A DNA stretch of 11,008 nucleotides from Gammaproteobacteria bacterium (GTDB taxonomy: Bacteria; Pseudomonadota; Gammaproteobacteria; GRL18), in the NCBI GenBank assembly GCA_024511395.1, contig JANELJ010000039.1, forward strand, positions 1 to 11,008, given 5' to 3'. Below, one piece after another: positions 1-6,889 of this stretch (its first letter is position 1; each line of letters starts with the position of its first letter). A program made the position numbers and the translations under genes. The notes beneath the pieces are model-generated. The model saw only the letters and a list, made by a program, of their open reading frames with translations. It ran no database searches and was not told the DNA's origin.

Positions 1-19
1 AATTCGCCAACATTTCTTT

Positions 20-43
20 ATAAATCAATGTGCTATGATTTAT
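20..43. repeat. 8-bp inverted repeat, operator-like
   Basis: ATAAATCA (20-27) and TGATTTAT (36-43) are perfect reverse complements separated by 8 bases. The near-symmetry and short spacing resemble the operator of a dimeric regulator more than a terminator, since no T tract follows. The regulator is unknown. Confidence 0.45.
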
Positions 44-110
44 TCAGGTCGGACTATTTATCATATAGTTACAAACAGTCAGTCTATGCTGTAGAAAATC
101 ACATAGCACA
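29..110. repeat. long-range inverted repeat TGTGCTATG / CATAGCACA
   Basis: TGTGCTATG (29-37) is the exact reverse complement of CATAGCACA (102-110). Four further bases extend each arm (ATTT 38-41 and AAAT 96-99) after a two-base bulge. The right arm overlaps the left arm of the repeat at 95-136, so in RNA the two pairings would compete. Function is unknown. Confidence 0.45.
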
Positions 111-136
111 CAAAATAAAAAAACAGATGTGATTTT
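95..136. repeat. 10-bp inverted repeat with T tract
   Basis: AAAATCACAT (95-104) and ATGTGATTTT (127-136) are perfect reverse complements with a 22-base A-rich loop. On the plus strand the right arm ends in a run of T, so it could be a weak terminator for a gene to the left of the window. On the minus strand it lies downstream of manB. The stem is AT-rich and the loop is long, so a duplicated protein-binding site is equally possible. Confidence 0.45.
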
Positions 137-215
137 TGTGATGTGGTTAACAATATGCTTGCTTTGAAGTGCAAGTTAGAATGATTCCAGAGCCATTCTG
201 CTGTGACCAGTTGCT

Positions 216-1730
216 TTAACCTAATTTCTGAACCCGCTGCAATGCAATGCGGTTAATCTCTGCGGCATTAGCCTCAGTATCAGACTCACTATAACATCGA
301 AACTCTGGGGCATTACCCGAAGGGCGAAAATGAATAATGTCCTCATTTTCAAAGTTTATGCGCAAGCCATCGGTGGTATCAATAGCGCTGATATGGCCCA
401 GCTTTTCAATTAAGACCGGAAAATCTGTCTCTATTGCCGCTTTATTCTGTTCATAACTGCCGCGGGTGTATTTTTCCAGCAATTTCTGACTGCTTTCAGT
501 TGCAAAGTTTTTTATTCGGGCACTATAGGTAAAACGCTGTGGTAACTGAGTGCTTAATTCAGAAAGACTGCACTGACTTTCAACAGCTGCATGGAGCAGG
601 CTTAATAACACCACTACAGCATCCCGGGTCGGCAGGGGTGATAATAAATAATTATTCCGACGTACTGGCGTGGCCAGCAGAAAACCGCCATTAGCTTCAT
701 ATCCGGCCACCGCAGCACAGTGCTTTTTCACATAATGATTCATGGCTTCTATAACATAGGGAGAGCCGATTCGGGTGCGTTTGATTTCTGTAAAAGCTCC
801 GGATTTTTCCGCACAGGTATTAGAACTGACCGGTGTCACCAGATGTTCAATGTGCAGGTAGCGGGCACATAACAAACCGGCAATATCCCCTCTGAGCCAA
901 CGGCCGGTTTCATCTGCAATCAGTGGACGATCAGCATCGCCGTCAGTAGACACAATGGCATCCAATTGAAATTCCTGCACCCACTGCCTAGCCAGCCGTA
1001 CGTCTTCTTCCCGTACGGCTTCTGTATCGACAGGAATAAACTGCTGTGAATAACCCAGTTTTACGACTTCGGCACCCAGCTGTTCAAGCAGATCGGGCAG
1101 AATATCCCTGGCTACACCGCTGTGCTGATAACCCCCTACTTTTAATCCGCTAAGGGCTTTTTCTCCGCTAACGGCATTAACCGAAAACAGTTGCCGGTAA
1201 CGTTCAATATATTCATCCTGAGCCGTATTATCCACTTCACCCAGGGCATCCAGCAGTTCAGCAAACTGCCCCTGCTCATTAAACATAGCATCAGGTAAAT
1301 CAATCAGCTGCTCTTTAATTAATCGTTCATCCTCTTTGAGGATTTCCCCGTCCAGCTTATAAAACTTGATGCCGTTTCGGTCATTAGGAATATGACTGCC
1401 GGTTACCATAATAACCGGGCACTGATACTGCAAACCGTAAAGAGCCACTGCCGGAGTCGGGATAAAACCAGTGTTTATGATCTTAATACCGCTGTTTTTA
1501 ATGGCTCTGGCACAGGCATTTAAAATGGCCGGGGTGCTGTCACGCAGATCACCCGCCAGCGCGATGGGAGTATTCTCAGTCAGTTGCTGGGTCTGTTTTA
1601 AATACTGGATAAATCCCAGAGTATAGGCATAACAGACTCGCTCTGTCATATCCTTAACCAGACCTCTGGCACCGCTGGTACCAAAGCCAACCTGACTTTG
1701 AGCCATTAAATCGTTAATCGTTATCTGCAT
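216..1730 (-). CDS. manB: phosphomannomutase (alpha-D-phosphohexomutase family)
   Basis: This 504-residue cytosolic enzyme should convert mannose-6-phosphate to mannose-1-phosphate through a phosphoserine intermediate, supplying GDP-mannose synthesis. Family landmarks appear in order: FGTSGARG near residues 16-23; the catalytic loop TGSHIP with the phosphorylated serine at about 112; the magnesium loop DGDADRP at 263-269; the sugar-binding loop EANGG at 345-349; and the phosphate-binding loop RPSGNAPEFR at 469-478. The TGSHIP and EANGG versions differ from the commoner TASHNP and GExSG, so preference for mannose over glucose rests partly on context. The ATG shares its A with the manC TAA stop (TAATG), implying translational coupling in a manC-manB operon. 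The protein is slightly longer than many family members (about 450-480 residues) but all domains are present. A PMM/PGM with dual specificity cannot be excluded. Confidence 0.93.
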   Translation of the reverse strand: MQITINDLMAQSQVGFGTSGARGLVKDMTERVCYAYTLGFIQYLKQTQQLTENTPIALAGDLRDSTPAILNACARAIKNSGIKIINTGFIPTPAVALYGLQYQCPVIMVTGSHIPNDRNGIKFYKLDGEILKEDERLIKEQLIDLPDAMFNEQGQFAELLDALGEVDNTAQDEYIERYRQLFSVNAVSGEKALSGLKVGGYQHSGVARDILPDLLEQLGAEVVKLGYSQQFIPVDTEAVREEDVRLARQWVQEFQLDAIVSTDGDADRPLIADETGRWLRGDIAGLLCARYLHIEHLVTPVSSNTCAEKSGAFTEIKRTRIGSPYVIEAMNHYVKKHCAAVAGYEANGGFLLATPVRRNNYLLSPLPTRDAVVVLLSLLHAAVESQCSLSELSTQLPQRFTYSARIKNFATESSQKLLEKYTRGSYEQNKAAIETDFPVLIEKLGHISAIDTTDGLRINFENEDIIHFRPSGNAPEFRCYSESDTEANAAEINRIALQRVQKLG

Positions 1731-3187
1731 TATTTTGAATCTTTTTTTGAATCCAGGCAGGAGTGTACATCAGTACGTCCATAGGTATCTTCAAAGCGTA
1801 CAATATCATCTTCACCCAGATAACTGCCTGTCTGAATTTCAATGATTTCCAGCGGGATAACACCCGGGTTTTCCAAGCGATGCTGAGTACCTAAAGGAAT
1901 ATAATTAGACTGATCTTCCGTCATAACAAATTCTTTTTCACCACACAGAATTTTGGCCGTACCCTTAACCACCACCCAGTGTTCTGCCCGGTGATGATGC
2001 ATCTGCAGAGATAACTGGGCACCGGGATTGACGGTAATACGCTTAACCTTAAAACGTTCCATTTCCACCAGCGTTTCGTAACTGCCCCAGGGTCGGTATA
2101 CCCACTGATGCAGCAGGGCTTCTTCGCGCTTGCCTTCCTTAAGCTGGTTAACAATTTCCTTAACATCCTGCGCCCGGGTTTTATCCGCCACCAGCACCGC
2201 ATCAGCCGTTTCCACTACCACACAATTATCCATGCCCACCACGGCAATCATACGTTCTTCTGCATGCACATAGCTGTTGCTGAGATCCATTTTCAGCACA
2301 TCCCCGTGCAGTACATTGCCGTCACTGTCCTGCTCATTAATTTCCCACAGGGCCGACCAGGCACCCACATCATTCCACTGGGCATCCAGGGGCAGCACTA
2401 TAGCTTTATCGGTTTTTTCCATCACTGCATAGTCAATGGAATCCGAAGGGGAGGCGGTAAAATCGTCCACATTCAGACGACAGAAGTCCAGATCACTGCC
2501 GCCATGCAGTACTGCCTGGTGAACGGCCGCCACAATATCGTGGGCATAGTGATCCAGTTCCTGAATAATGTTCTGAGCCTGAAACATAAACATACCGCTG
2601 TTCCAGTAATATTCACCGCTGTTCAGGTAGGTCTGTGCTTTAGCCTGATCCGGTTTCTCAACAAACTGAGCAACCTTCCAGGCCTCCCGCCCTTCCATTT
2701 TCCCATCACGCTTAATATAGCCATAACCAGTTTCAGCCTTATGCGGCACAATACCGAAGATCACCAGCTGCCCCTGCTGAGCAATGGCGTAGCCTTCCGT
2801 TATGACCTTATGAAAAGCCTGAGTATTTTTAATGACATGATCCGCTGACAACACCAGCATAACATCATCGGCTGAATCTTTTTTACTCTGAATATATTCA
2901 GCTGCCGCACAAATGGCCGGAGCCGTATTGCGTCCCACCGGCTCCAGAATAATCTTATCCACGGCCACCCCGATATCCTGCATCTGCTGAGCCACCAGAA
3001 AACGATGTTCCTCATTACAGACAATAACCGGTGCCGCCATTTCAGGCACACCTTCCAGACGGGTCATGGTTTCCTGCAGCATGGTATGTTCGCCATAGAG
3101 GGAGAGAAACTGCTTGGGATTCAGCTCCCTGGACATAGGCCATAAACGTGAACCTGAACCGCCGGACAAGATTACTGGGATGATCAT
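1730..3187 (-). CDS. manC: bifunctional mannose-1-phosphate guanylyltransferase / mannose-6-phosphate isomerase
   Basis: The 485-residue protein has two parts. The N-terminal nucleotidyltransferase makes GDP-mannose from mannose-1-phosphate and GTP. It shows the pyrophosphorylase signature GGSGSRLWPMSR followed by PKQF (about residues 9-27) and the sugar-phosphate motif FVEKP (175-179). The C-terminal type II phosphomannose isomerase is a cupin, starting at about 363 with YRPWGSYE and carrying the metal-binding stretch QMHHHRAEHW (about 395-404). It interconverts fructose-6-phosphate and mannose-6-phosphate. Length matches the ManC/AlgA/XanB family. The ATG is preceded by CCAGGAAAACG, a plausible ribosome site, and the stop overlaps the manB start. 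With manB the pair covers the whole route from fructose-6-phosphate to GDP-mannose, used for capsule, exopolysaccharide or O-antigen sugars. It lies 65 bases behind cbbR on the same strand. No clear promoter was found in that gap, so partial read-through from cbbR is possible. Confidence 0.95.
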   Translation of the reverse strand: MIIPVILSGGSGSRLWPMSRELNPKQFLSLYGEHTMLQETMTRLEGVPEMAAPVIVCNEEHRFLVAQQMQDIGVAVDKIILEPVGRNTAPAICAAAEYIQSKKDSADDVMLVLSADHVIKNTQAFHKVITEGYAIAQQGQLVIFGIVPHKAETGYGYIKRDGKMEGREAWKVAQFVEKPDQAKAQTYLNSGEYYWNSGMFMFQAQNIIQELDHYAHDIVAAVHQAVLHGGSDLDFCRLNVDDFTASPSDSIDYAVMEKTDKAIVLPLDAQWNDVGAWSALWEINEQDSDGNVLHGDVLKMDLSNSYVHAEERMIAVVGMDNCVVVETADAVLVADKTRAQDVKEIVNQLKEGKREEALLHQWVYRPWGSYETLVEMERFKVKRITVNPGAQLSLQMHHHRAEHWVVVKGTAKILCGEKEFVMTEDQSNYIPLGTQHRLENPGVIPLEIIEIQTGSYLGEDDIVRFEDTYGRTDVHSCLDSKKDSK

Positions 3188-3252
3188 AAAAACGTTTTCC
3201 TGGTTTTATTTTTTATATTTTCTGCTTACAGCAGTCCTTTTGAACCTAGCTA

Positions 3253-4176
3253 CTATTCACCTATAGGCAAATTAAAATCTTTAATCAGGCCATCTGCTTC
3301 CTGCATTATATAGTCTTTAAATACCTTCGCAATAGGTGACAGGCGCTTTCCCTCACGCTGTACGACATACCAGTGACGGTAGATTGGAAAGCCTTCTACA
3401 TTAATAATATTAAGCGTCTTTGCCCGCAGTTCAATTTCTAGGGTATGCAGGGAGACAATCGCCAGGCCCAGGCCTTCTTCCGCCGCATGTTTAATAGCCC
3501 GGTTATTACTCATATCCATCTTGGTCTTAAACTTTAGATTATGCTCTTTAAAAAACCGTTCCACAGCACTGCGGGTACCAGAGCCCTGTTCCCGAATTAC
3601 AAATTCCTCACGAGCCAGTTCCTTTAAACTTACCTTTTTTTCCCGCACCAGATAATGCTCAGGATGAGCCACCACCACTAAAGGATTTTCCAGAAAGGGC
3701 CAGGCGGTCAGATTATGCCCTTCCGGGGGGCGACCCATAACCACCAGATCACACTCATTTTTCTCCAACAGTTCCAGAAGCGTACTACGGTTAGTAACAT
3801 CCAGAGAAATGCTGATTTTAGGATATACCCTGGCAAAGCGGGCCAGCATGCGGATCACAAAATGGTTAGCGGTACTGGCTACCGCCAGTTTTAAATGCCC
3901 CTTGTGCAGGCTTTTCATCTGGCTAATGGTTTCTTCCAGATCCAGCAGCTGCTGCATGGTGCTGCGGGCGTAGTTATACATTTCATTGCCAACTTCTGTC
4001 AGGTAAAGCTTTTTACCGAGCTTTTCTATTAACGGGGTATTGGCCTGCTCTTCCAGCTGTTTAATCTGCATGGAGACAGCCGGCTGGGATAAATGCAGCT
4101 CCTTAGCGGCACTGGTAAAATTAAGGCGTCGGGCAACCACCTCAAATACTTTAAGTTGTCGAAAAGTAAGATTCAT
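3253..4176 (-). CDS. cbbR: LysR-type transcriptional regulator of the cbb genes, CbbR
   Basis: The 307-residue protein has a typical LysR layout. The N-terminal winged helix-turn-helix covers about residues 4-62, with the recognition segment around LHLSQPAVSMQIKQLE (27-42). A linker helix follows, then a periplasmic-binding-protein-like effector domain from about 90 to 300. It is divergent from cbbM across a 211-base control region, the standard arrangement for CbbR. Known CbbR proteins sense Calvin-cycle metabolites or NADPH and activate cbb operons. The specific call rests on this position plus overall similarity. It probably represses its own transcription, since the -65 dyad of cbbM lies upstream of cbbR where its promoter should be. 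The start codon is the one giving the conserved LysR N-terminus (MNLTFRQLKVF). The upstream GGAAAAAAGA is a modest ribosome site. Confidence 0.9.
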   Translation of the reverse strand: MNLTFRQLKVFEVVARRLNFTSAAKELHLSQPAVSMQIKQLEEQANTPLIEKLGKKLYLTEVGNEMYNYARSTMQQLLDLEETISQMKSLHKGHLKLAVASTANHFVIRMLARFARVYPKISISLDVTNRSTLLELLEKNECDLVVMGRPPEGHNLTAWPFLENPLVVVAHPEHYLVREKKVSLKELAREEFVIREQGSGTRSAVERFFKEHNLKFKTKMDMSNNRAIKHAAEEGLGLAIVSLHTLEIELRAKTLNIINVEGFPIYRHWYVVQREGKRLSPIAKVFKDYIMQEADGLIKDFNLPIGE

Positions 4177-4217
4177 ATTATCTTTTTTCCACTATTTTTA
4201 TCTAAAACCCAATATAT

Positions 4218-4235
4218 CATAAGCAATAGCTTATG
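4218..4235. promoter_or_regulatory. putative CbbR recognition site (upstream dyad)
   Basis: CATAAGC (4218-4224) and GCTTATG (4229-4235) form a perfect 7-bp dyad around AATA. It contains TAA-N8-TTA, close to the TNA-N7/8-TNA pattern described for CbbR sites. Its centre lies about 65 bases upstream of the predicted cbbM transcription start near 4292, where LysR-family regulators usually bind their recognition site. It also lies within the likely cbbR promoter region, consistent with autorepression. Confidence 0.65.
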
Positions 4236-4249
4236 GTAACAATCAAAAA

Positions 4250-4266
4250 ATAAAGTTTTACTTTAT
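4250..4266. promoter_or_regulatory. putative CbbR activation site overlapping the cbbM -35
   Basis: ATAAAG (4250-4255) and CTTTAT (4261-4266) form a 6-bp dyad around TTTTA. It overlaps the predicted -35 box (4257-4262), the usual place for the LysR activation site. It is AT-rich, and such dyads arise by chance more easily than the upstream one. Confidence 0.45.
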
Positions 4267-4285
4267 AGTAGTTTTAAATTATATT
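4257..4285 (+). promoter_or_regulatory. predicted cbbM promoter (sigma70-like)
   Basis: A -35 box TTTACT (4257-4262, four of six matches to TTGACA) and a -10 box TATATT (4280-4285, five of six matches to TATAAT) are separated by exactly 17 bases. Transcription would start near 4292, giving a leader of about 95 bases before the cbbM ATG. The weak -35 fits a promoter that depends on an activator, and the two flanking dyads fit CbbR. Confidence 0.55.
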
Positions 4286-4387
4286 TCCCTACACAGTTTG
4301 TAAGGGTACTTCATTTGTAAATTCCTCCATTCACAAATCAGGCCTCTCACAACCAAATTTTAACCCCCATTTAAAGGAAACGGACAA

Positions 4388-5776
4388 ATGGCATTATTAG
4401 ACCAAACAAATCGTTACTCCGATTTAAGTCTGAAAGAAGACGAATTATTAGCTGGCGGCAAGCACATCCTGGTTGCTTATACTATGGAACCTGCAGAAGG
4501 TTATGGTTACCTGGAAGCAGCGGCTCACTTTGCTGCTGAATCTTCAACTGGTACCAATGTTGAAGTATCCACTACTGATGACTTCACCAAAGGTGTTGAT
4601 GCTCTGGTTTATGAAATTGATGAAGCCAAAGGCATCATGAAAATTGCATACCCTAACGAGCTGTTTGACCGTAACGTTATTGACGGTCGTGCCATGATCG
4701 TTTCCTTCCTGACTCTGGCTATTGGTAATAACCAGGGCATGGGTGACATCAAGAACGCTCAGATGTTTGACTTTTATGTGCCACCACGCATGCTGCAGTT
4801 ATTTGATGGTCCTGCTAAAGACATTTCTGATATGTGGCGTATTCTGGGTCGTCCAATTGAAAACGGTGGTTATATTGCCGGTACCATTATTAAGCCTAAA
4901 TTAGGTCTGCGTCCTGAGCCATTTGCTGAAGCAGCCTACCAGTTCTGGCTAGGTGGTGACTTTATCAAGAACGATGAGCCTCAGGGTAACCAGGTCTTCT
5001 GTCCTATGAATAAAGTCATTCCTCTGGTTTATGATGCTATGAAGCGTGCCCAGGATGAAACCGGTGAGGCTAAATTATTCTCTGCTAACATCACTGCTGA
5101 CGATCACCATGAAATGTGTGCCCGTGCTGACTTTGTTCTGGAAACATTTGGTCCTGATGCCGACAAGGTTGCTTTCCTGGTTGACGGTTATGTTGGTGGT
5201 CCAGGTATGGTTACTACTGCACGTCGTAACTATCCTAACCAATATCTGCATTATCATCGTGCCGGTCACGGTGCAGTTACTTCTCCTTCTTCCAAGCGTG
5301 GTTATACCGCATACATCCTGGCCAAGATGTCTCGTCTGATGGGTGCTTCCGGTATCCACGTAGGTACTATGGGTTATGGTAAGATGGAAGGTGATGCTTC
5401 TGATAAGATTATTGCCTATATGATTGAGCGTGACGAGTGTCAGGGTCCTGTATACCACCAGAAATGGTATGGTATGAAGCCTACTACTCCAATTATCTCA
5501 GGTGGTATGAACGCACTGCGTCTGCCAGGCTTCTTTGAAAACCTGGGTCACGGTAACGTCATTAACACCTCTGGCGGTGGTTCTTATGGTCATATCGACA
5601 GCCCTGCGGCAGGTGCGATTTCCCTACGTCAGGCTTATGACTGCTGGAAGCAAGGTGCTGACCCAATTGAGTACGCTAAAGAGCATAAAGAATTTGCCCG
5701 TGCCTTCGAATCTTTCGAACACGATGCAGACGCTCTGTACCCAGGCTGGAGAGACAAGTTAGGCGTTCACAAGTAA
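4388..5776 (+). CDS. cbbM: ribulose-1,5-bisphosphate carboxylase/oxygenase, form II
   Basis: CbbM fixes CO2 onto ribulose-1,5-bisphosphate to give two 3-phosphoglycerates. At 462 residues it has the normal form II length and needs no small subunit. Active-site residues are intact: the catalytic lysine in [10 protein letters not shown] (K169); the carbamylated lysine and magnesium ligands in FIKNDEP (K194, D196, E197); H290-R291 in [10 protein letters not shown]324; the loop 6 lysine in GYGKMEG (K332); S371 in ISGGM; and the phosphate-binding GGGSYGH (396-402). These sit three residues after the Rhodospirillum rubrum numbering. The start follows AAAGGAAA at a suitable spacing. Codon choice is strongly biased to GGT, CGT, GCT and GTT, unlike the neighbours, as expected for a very abundant protein. 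It is the first gene of cbbM-cbbQ-cbbO. Form II enzymes suit CO2-rich, low-oxygen conditions because of poor CO2/O2 discrimination. Confidence 0.98.
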   Translation: MALLDQTNRYSDLSLKEDELLAGGKHILVAYTMEPAEGYGYLEAAAHFAAESSTGTNVEVSTTDDFTKGVDALVYEIDEAKGIMKIAYPNELFDRNVIDGRAMIVSFLTLAIGNNQGMGDIKNAQMFDFYVPPRMLQLFDGPAKDISDMWRILGRPIENGGYIAGTIIKPKLGLRPEPFAEAAYQFWLGGDFIKNDEPQGNQVFCPMNKVIPLVYDAMKRAQDETGEAKLFSANITADDHHEMCARADFVLETFGPDADKVAFLVDGYVGGPGMVTTARRNYPNQYLHYHRAGHGAVTSPSSKRGYTAYILAKMSRLMGASGIHVGTMGYGKMEGDASDKIIAYMIERDECQGPVYHQKWYGMKPTTPIISGGMNALRLPGFFENLGHGNVINTSGGGSYGHIDSPAAGAISLRQAYDCWKQGADPIEYAKEHKEFARAFESFEHDADALYPGWRDKLGVHK

Positions 5777-5792
5777 ACCATTACCTGTGTAT

Positions 5793-5804
5793 GCTTAATT
5801 AAGC
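5793..5804. repeat. 12-bp perfect palindrome after cbbM
   Basis: GCTTAATTAAGC is a perfect palindrome 16 bases after the cbbM stop and just before the stronger hairpin at 5807-5834. It may be a protein site, or it may be chance in AT-rich sequence. Confidence 0.35.
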
Positions 5805-5806
5805 GG

Positions 5807-5834
5807 ACAAAGCCTCTGTTTTCAGGGGCTTTGT
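5807..5834 (+). terminator. hairpin after cbbM, partial terminator or mRNA-stabilising stem
   Basis: ACAAAGCCTCTG (5807-5818) pairs with CAGGGGCTTTGT (5823-5834) over 12 bp, with one T-G wobble and a TTTT loop. It starts 30 bases after the cbbM stop. It is a strong stem, but the tail reads TGTCTATAG rather than a T tract. That suggests incomplete termination or a 3' stabilising stem, allowing high cbbM expression and lower cbbQO expression. Its symmetry means it could also act on the minus strand. Confidence 0.6.
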
Positions 5835-5853
5835 TGTCTATAGAACACCAATA

Positions 5854-5873
5854 AACACTAAAAAATCAGTGTT
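5854..5873. repeat. small inverted repeat in the cbbM-cbbQ spacer
   Basis: AACACT (5854-5859) and AGTGTT (5868-5873) are reverse complements around an 8-base A-rich loop. Alone this is unremarkable. It is listed because it is one of four dyads packed into the same spacer. Confidence 0.3.
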
Positions 5874-5919
5874 ATTGCCAAATAATTTTAAGCGCATTTC
5901 TCCGTAGAACATCTGATGT

Positions 5920-5956
5920 CCAGTAAGCCTTGTTAAAGTTTCAGAAGGCTTACTGG
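5920..5956. promoter_or_regulatory. strong 12-bp hairpin upstream of cbbQ
   Basis: CCAGTAAGCCTT (5920-5931) and AAGGCTTACTGG (5945-5956) are perfect reverse complements with a 13-base loop. No T tract follows. The right arm runs straight into GGAGGA (5955-5960), an excellent ribosome-binding sequence whose first two Gs lie in the stem. Six bases later comes ATG CAG AGA TAG (5967-5978), then ATG AAA TAA (5979-5987). It could be a processing stem, a leader-peptide control element or a repeat-family copy. The sequence alone does not decide. Confidence 0.5.
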
Positions 5957-6025
5957 AGGATAGCAGATGCAGAGATAGATGAAATAAAATTATTCGACAA
6001 TAAAACTGGCCAGCAGGAAAAGACC

Positions 6026-6835
6026 ATGAGCGATCAAGATATTGAACAATACAAAATAACCACCGAACCCTTCTACAAGCCGCAGGAAGATGAAATTGAA
6101 TTATACGAAGCCGCCTATGATGCGCGTCTTCCGGTCATGATTAAAGGCCCTACTGGCTGCGGTAAATCCCGCTTTGTTGAACACATGGCATGGAAACTGG
6201 GCAAACCCCTGATCACCGTTGCCTGTAATGAAGACATGACCGCGTCTGATCTGGTGGGTCGTTACCTGCTTGATGCCAACGGTACTCGCTGGGTGGACGG
6301 CCCGCTGACCACCGCTGCCCGTATCGGCGCCATCTGTTATCTTGATGAAGTGATTGAAGCCCGTCAGGATACCACTGTTGTAATTCACCCTCTGACTGAC
6401 CATCGCCGCAATCTGCCGCTGGACAAAAAAGGGGAAATGGTTGAAGCTCATCCTGATTTTCAGCTGGTGATTTCCTATAACCCCGGTTATCAGAGCCTGA
6501 TGAAGGATTTAAAACAATCCACCAAGCAGCGCTTTTCTGCCCTGGAATTTGACTACCCAAACGCATCGGTTGAAGCCAGCATTGTGGAACAGGAAGCCGG
6601 CATTGATGCGGACACCTCCGCCAAACTGGTTAAAATTGCCCATGCAGCCCGGAACCTGAAAGGCCATGGTCTGGATGAAGGTATCTCTACCCGTCTGCTG
6701 GTTTATGCAGCCAATCTGATGAACAAGGGTATCGCACCTAAATCAGCCTGCCGTATGGCTCTGGTTCGCCCTATTACTAATGATGTTGATATCCGTGATA
6801 CGCTAGATCATGCTATTGACAGTGTTTTTGCCTGA
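6026..6835 (+). CDS. cbbQ: CbbQ, MoxR-type AAA+ ATPase of the RuBisCO activase
   Basis: CbbQ hydrolyses ATP and, with CbbO, remodels inhibited RuBisCO so that tightly bound sugar phosphates leave the active site. The 269-residue product shows Walker A GPTGCGKS (41-48), Walker B ICYLDE (103-108), a sensor 1 asparagine in ISYNPG (N152) and an arginine in KQRFSALEF (R169) as arginine-finger candidate. Length fits the CbbQ/NorQ family (about 260-270). The frame stays open upstream to 5930, but the only initiator there is a TTG inside the hairpin. The ATG at 6026 is preceded by CAGGAAAAGACC and gives the expected N-terminus, so I start there. CbbQ forms hexameric rings in studied homologues, and the Acidithiobacillus CbbQ2O2 complex acts on form II enzyme, matching the cbbM neighbour here. 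The NorQ paralogue is unlikely given the neighbours. Confidence 0.95.
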   Translation: MSDQDIEQYKITTEPFYKPQEDEIELYEAAYDARLPVMIKGPTGCGKSRFVEHMAWKLGKPLITVACNEDMTASDLVGRYLLDANGTRWVDGPLTTAARIGAICYLDEVIEARQDTTVVIHPLTDHRRNLPLDKKGEMVEAHPDFQLVISYNPGYQSLMKDLKQSTKQRFSALEFDYPNASVEASIVEQEAGIDADTSAKLVKIAHAARNLKGHGLDEGISTRLLVYAANLMNKGIAPKSACRMALVRPITNDVDIRDTLDHAIDSVFA

Positions 6836-6889
6836 TTGTAAATAAACAGCCAGAATAGCTAAATTATTAAAAATCGGTGAGCATAAGTA

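Larger units (their letters stand above)
1..215. other. non-coding region downstream of manB
   Basis: No convincing reading frame is seen here. The stretch is AT-rich and holds three inverted repeats that share arms, listed separately. A short AGAATG/CATTCT dyad lies close to the manB stop (about 179-200) but has no run of T after it in either direction, so it is at best a weak terminator for manB. The region may also contain the promoter or terminator of a gene to the left of the window, which cannot be judged. Confidence 0.6.

Noticed and set aside
2108..2848. 246-residue plus-strand open frame opposite manC
   Set aside because: It is antisense to a well-supported gene. Its histidine- and isoleucine-rich composition is typical of a shadow frame, and it has no recognisable domain.
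3200..3240. CTGCT-TAC-AGCAG hairpin between manC and cbbR as a terminator
   Set aside because: The stem is 5 bp, with no T tract in the direction of cbbR transcription (minus strand).
4313..4380. RNA switch in the cbbM leader (ATTTGT/ACAAAT dyad and TTCCT able to pair with AGGAA of the ribosome site)
   Set aside because: The pairings are only 5-6 bp with long loops and expected by chance. No known riboswitch pattern was recognised.
5075..5458. 127-residue minus-strand open frame inside cbbM
   Set aside because: It is a shadow of the strongly codon-biased RuBisCO gene. Its threonine-rich product has no motif.
5930..6025. N-terminal extension of CbbQ from a TTG at 5930
   Set aside because: The only initiator is a TTG inside a perfect hairpin with no ribosome site. 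ATG 6026 has AGGAAA at good spacing and gives the normal family length and N-terminus.
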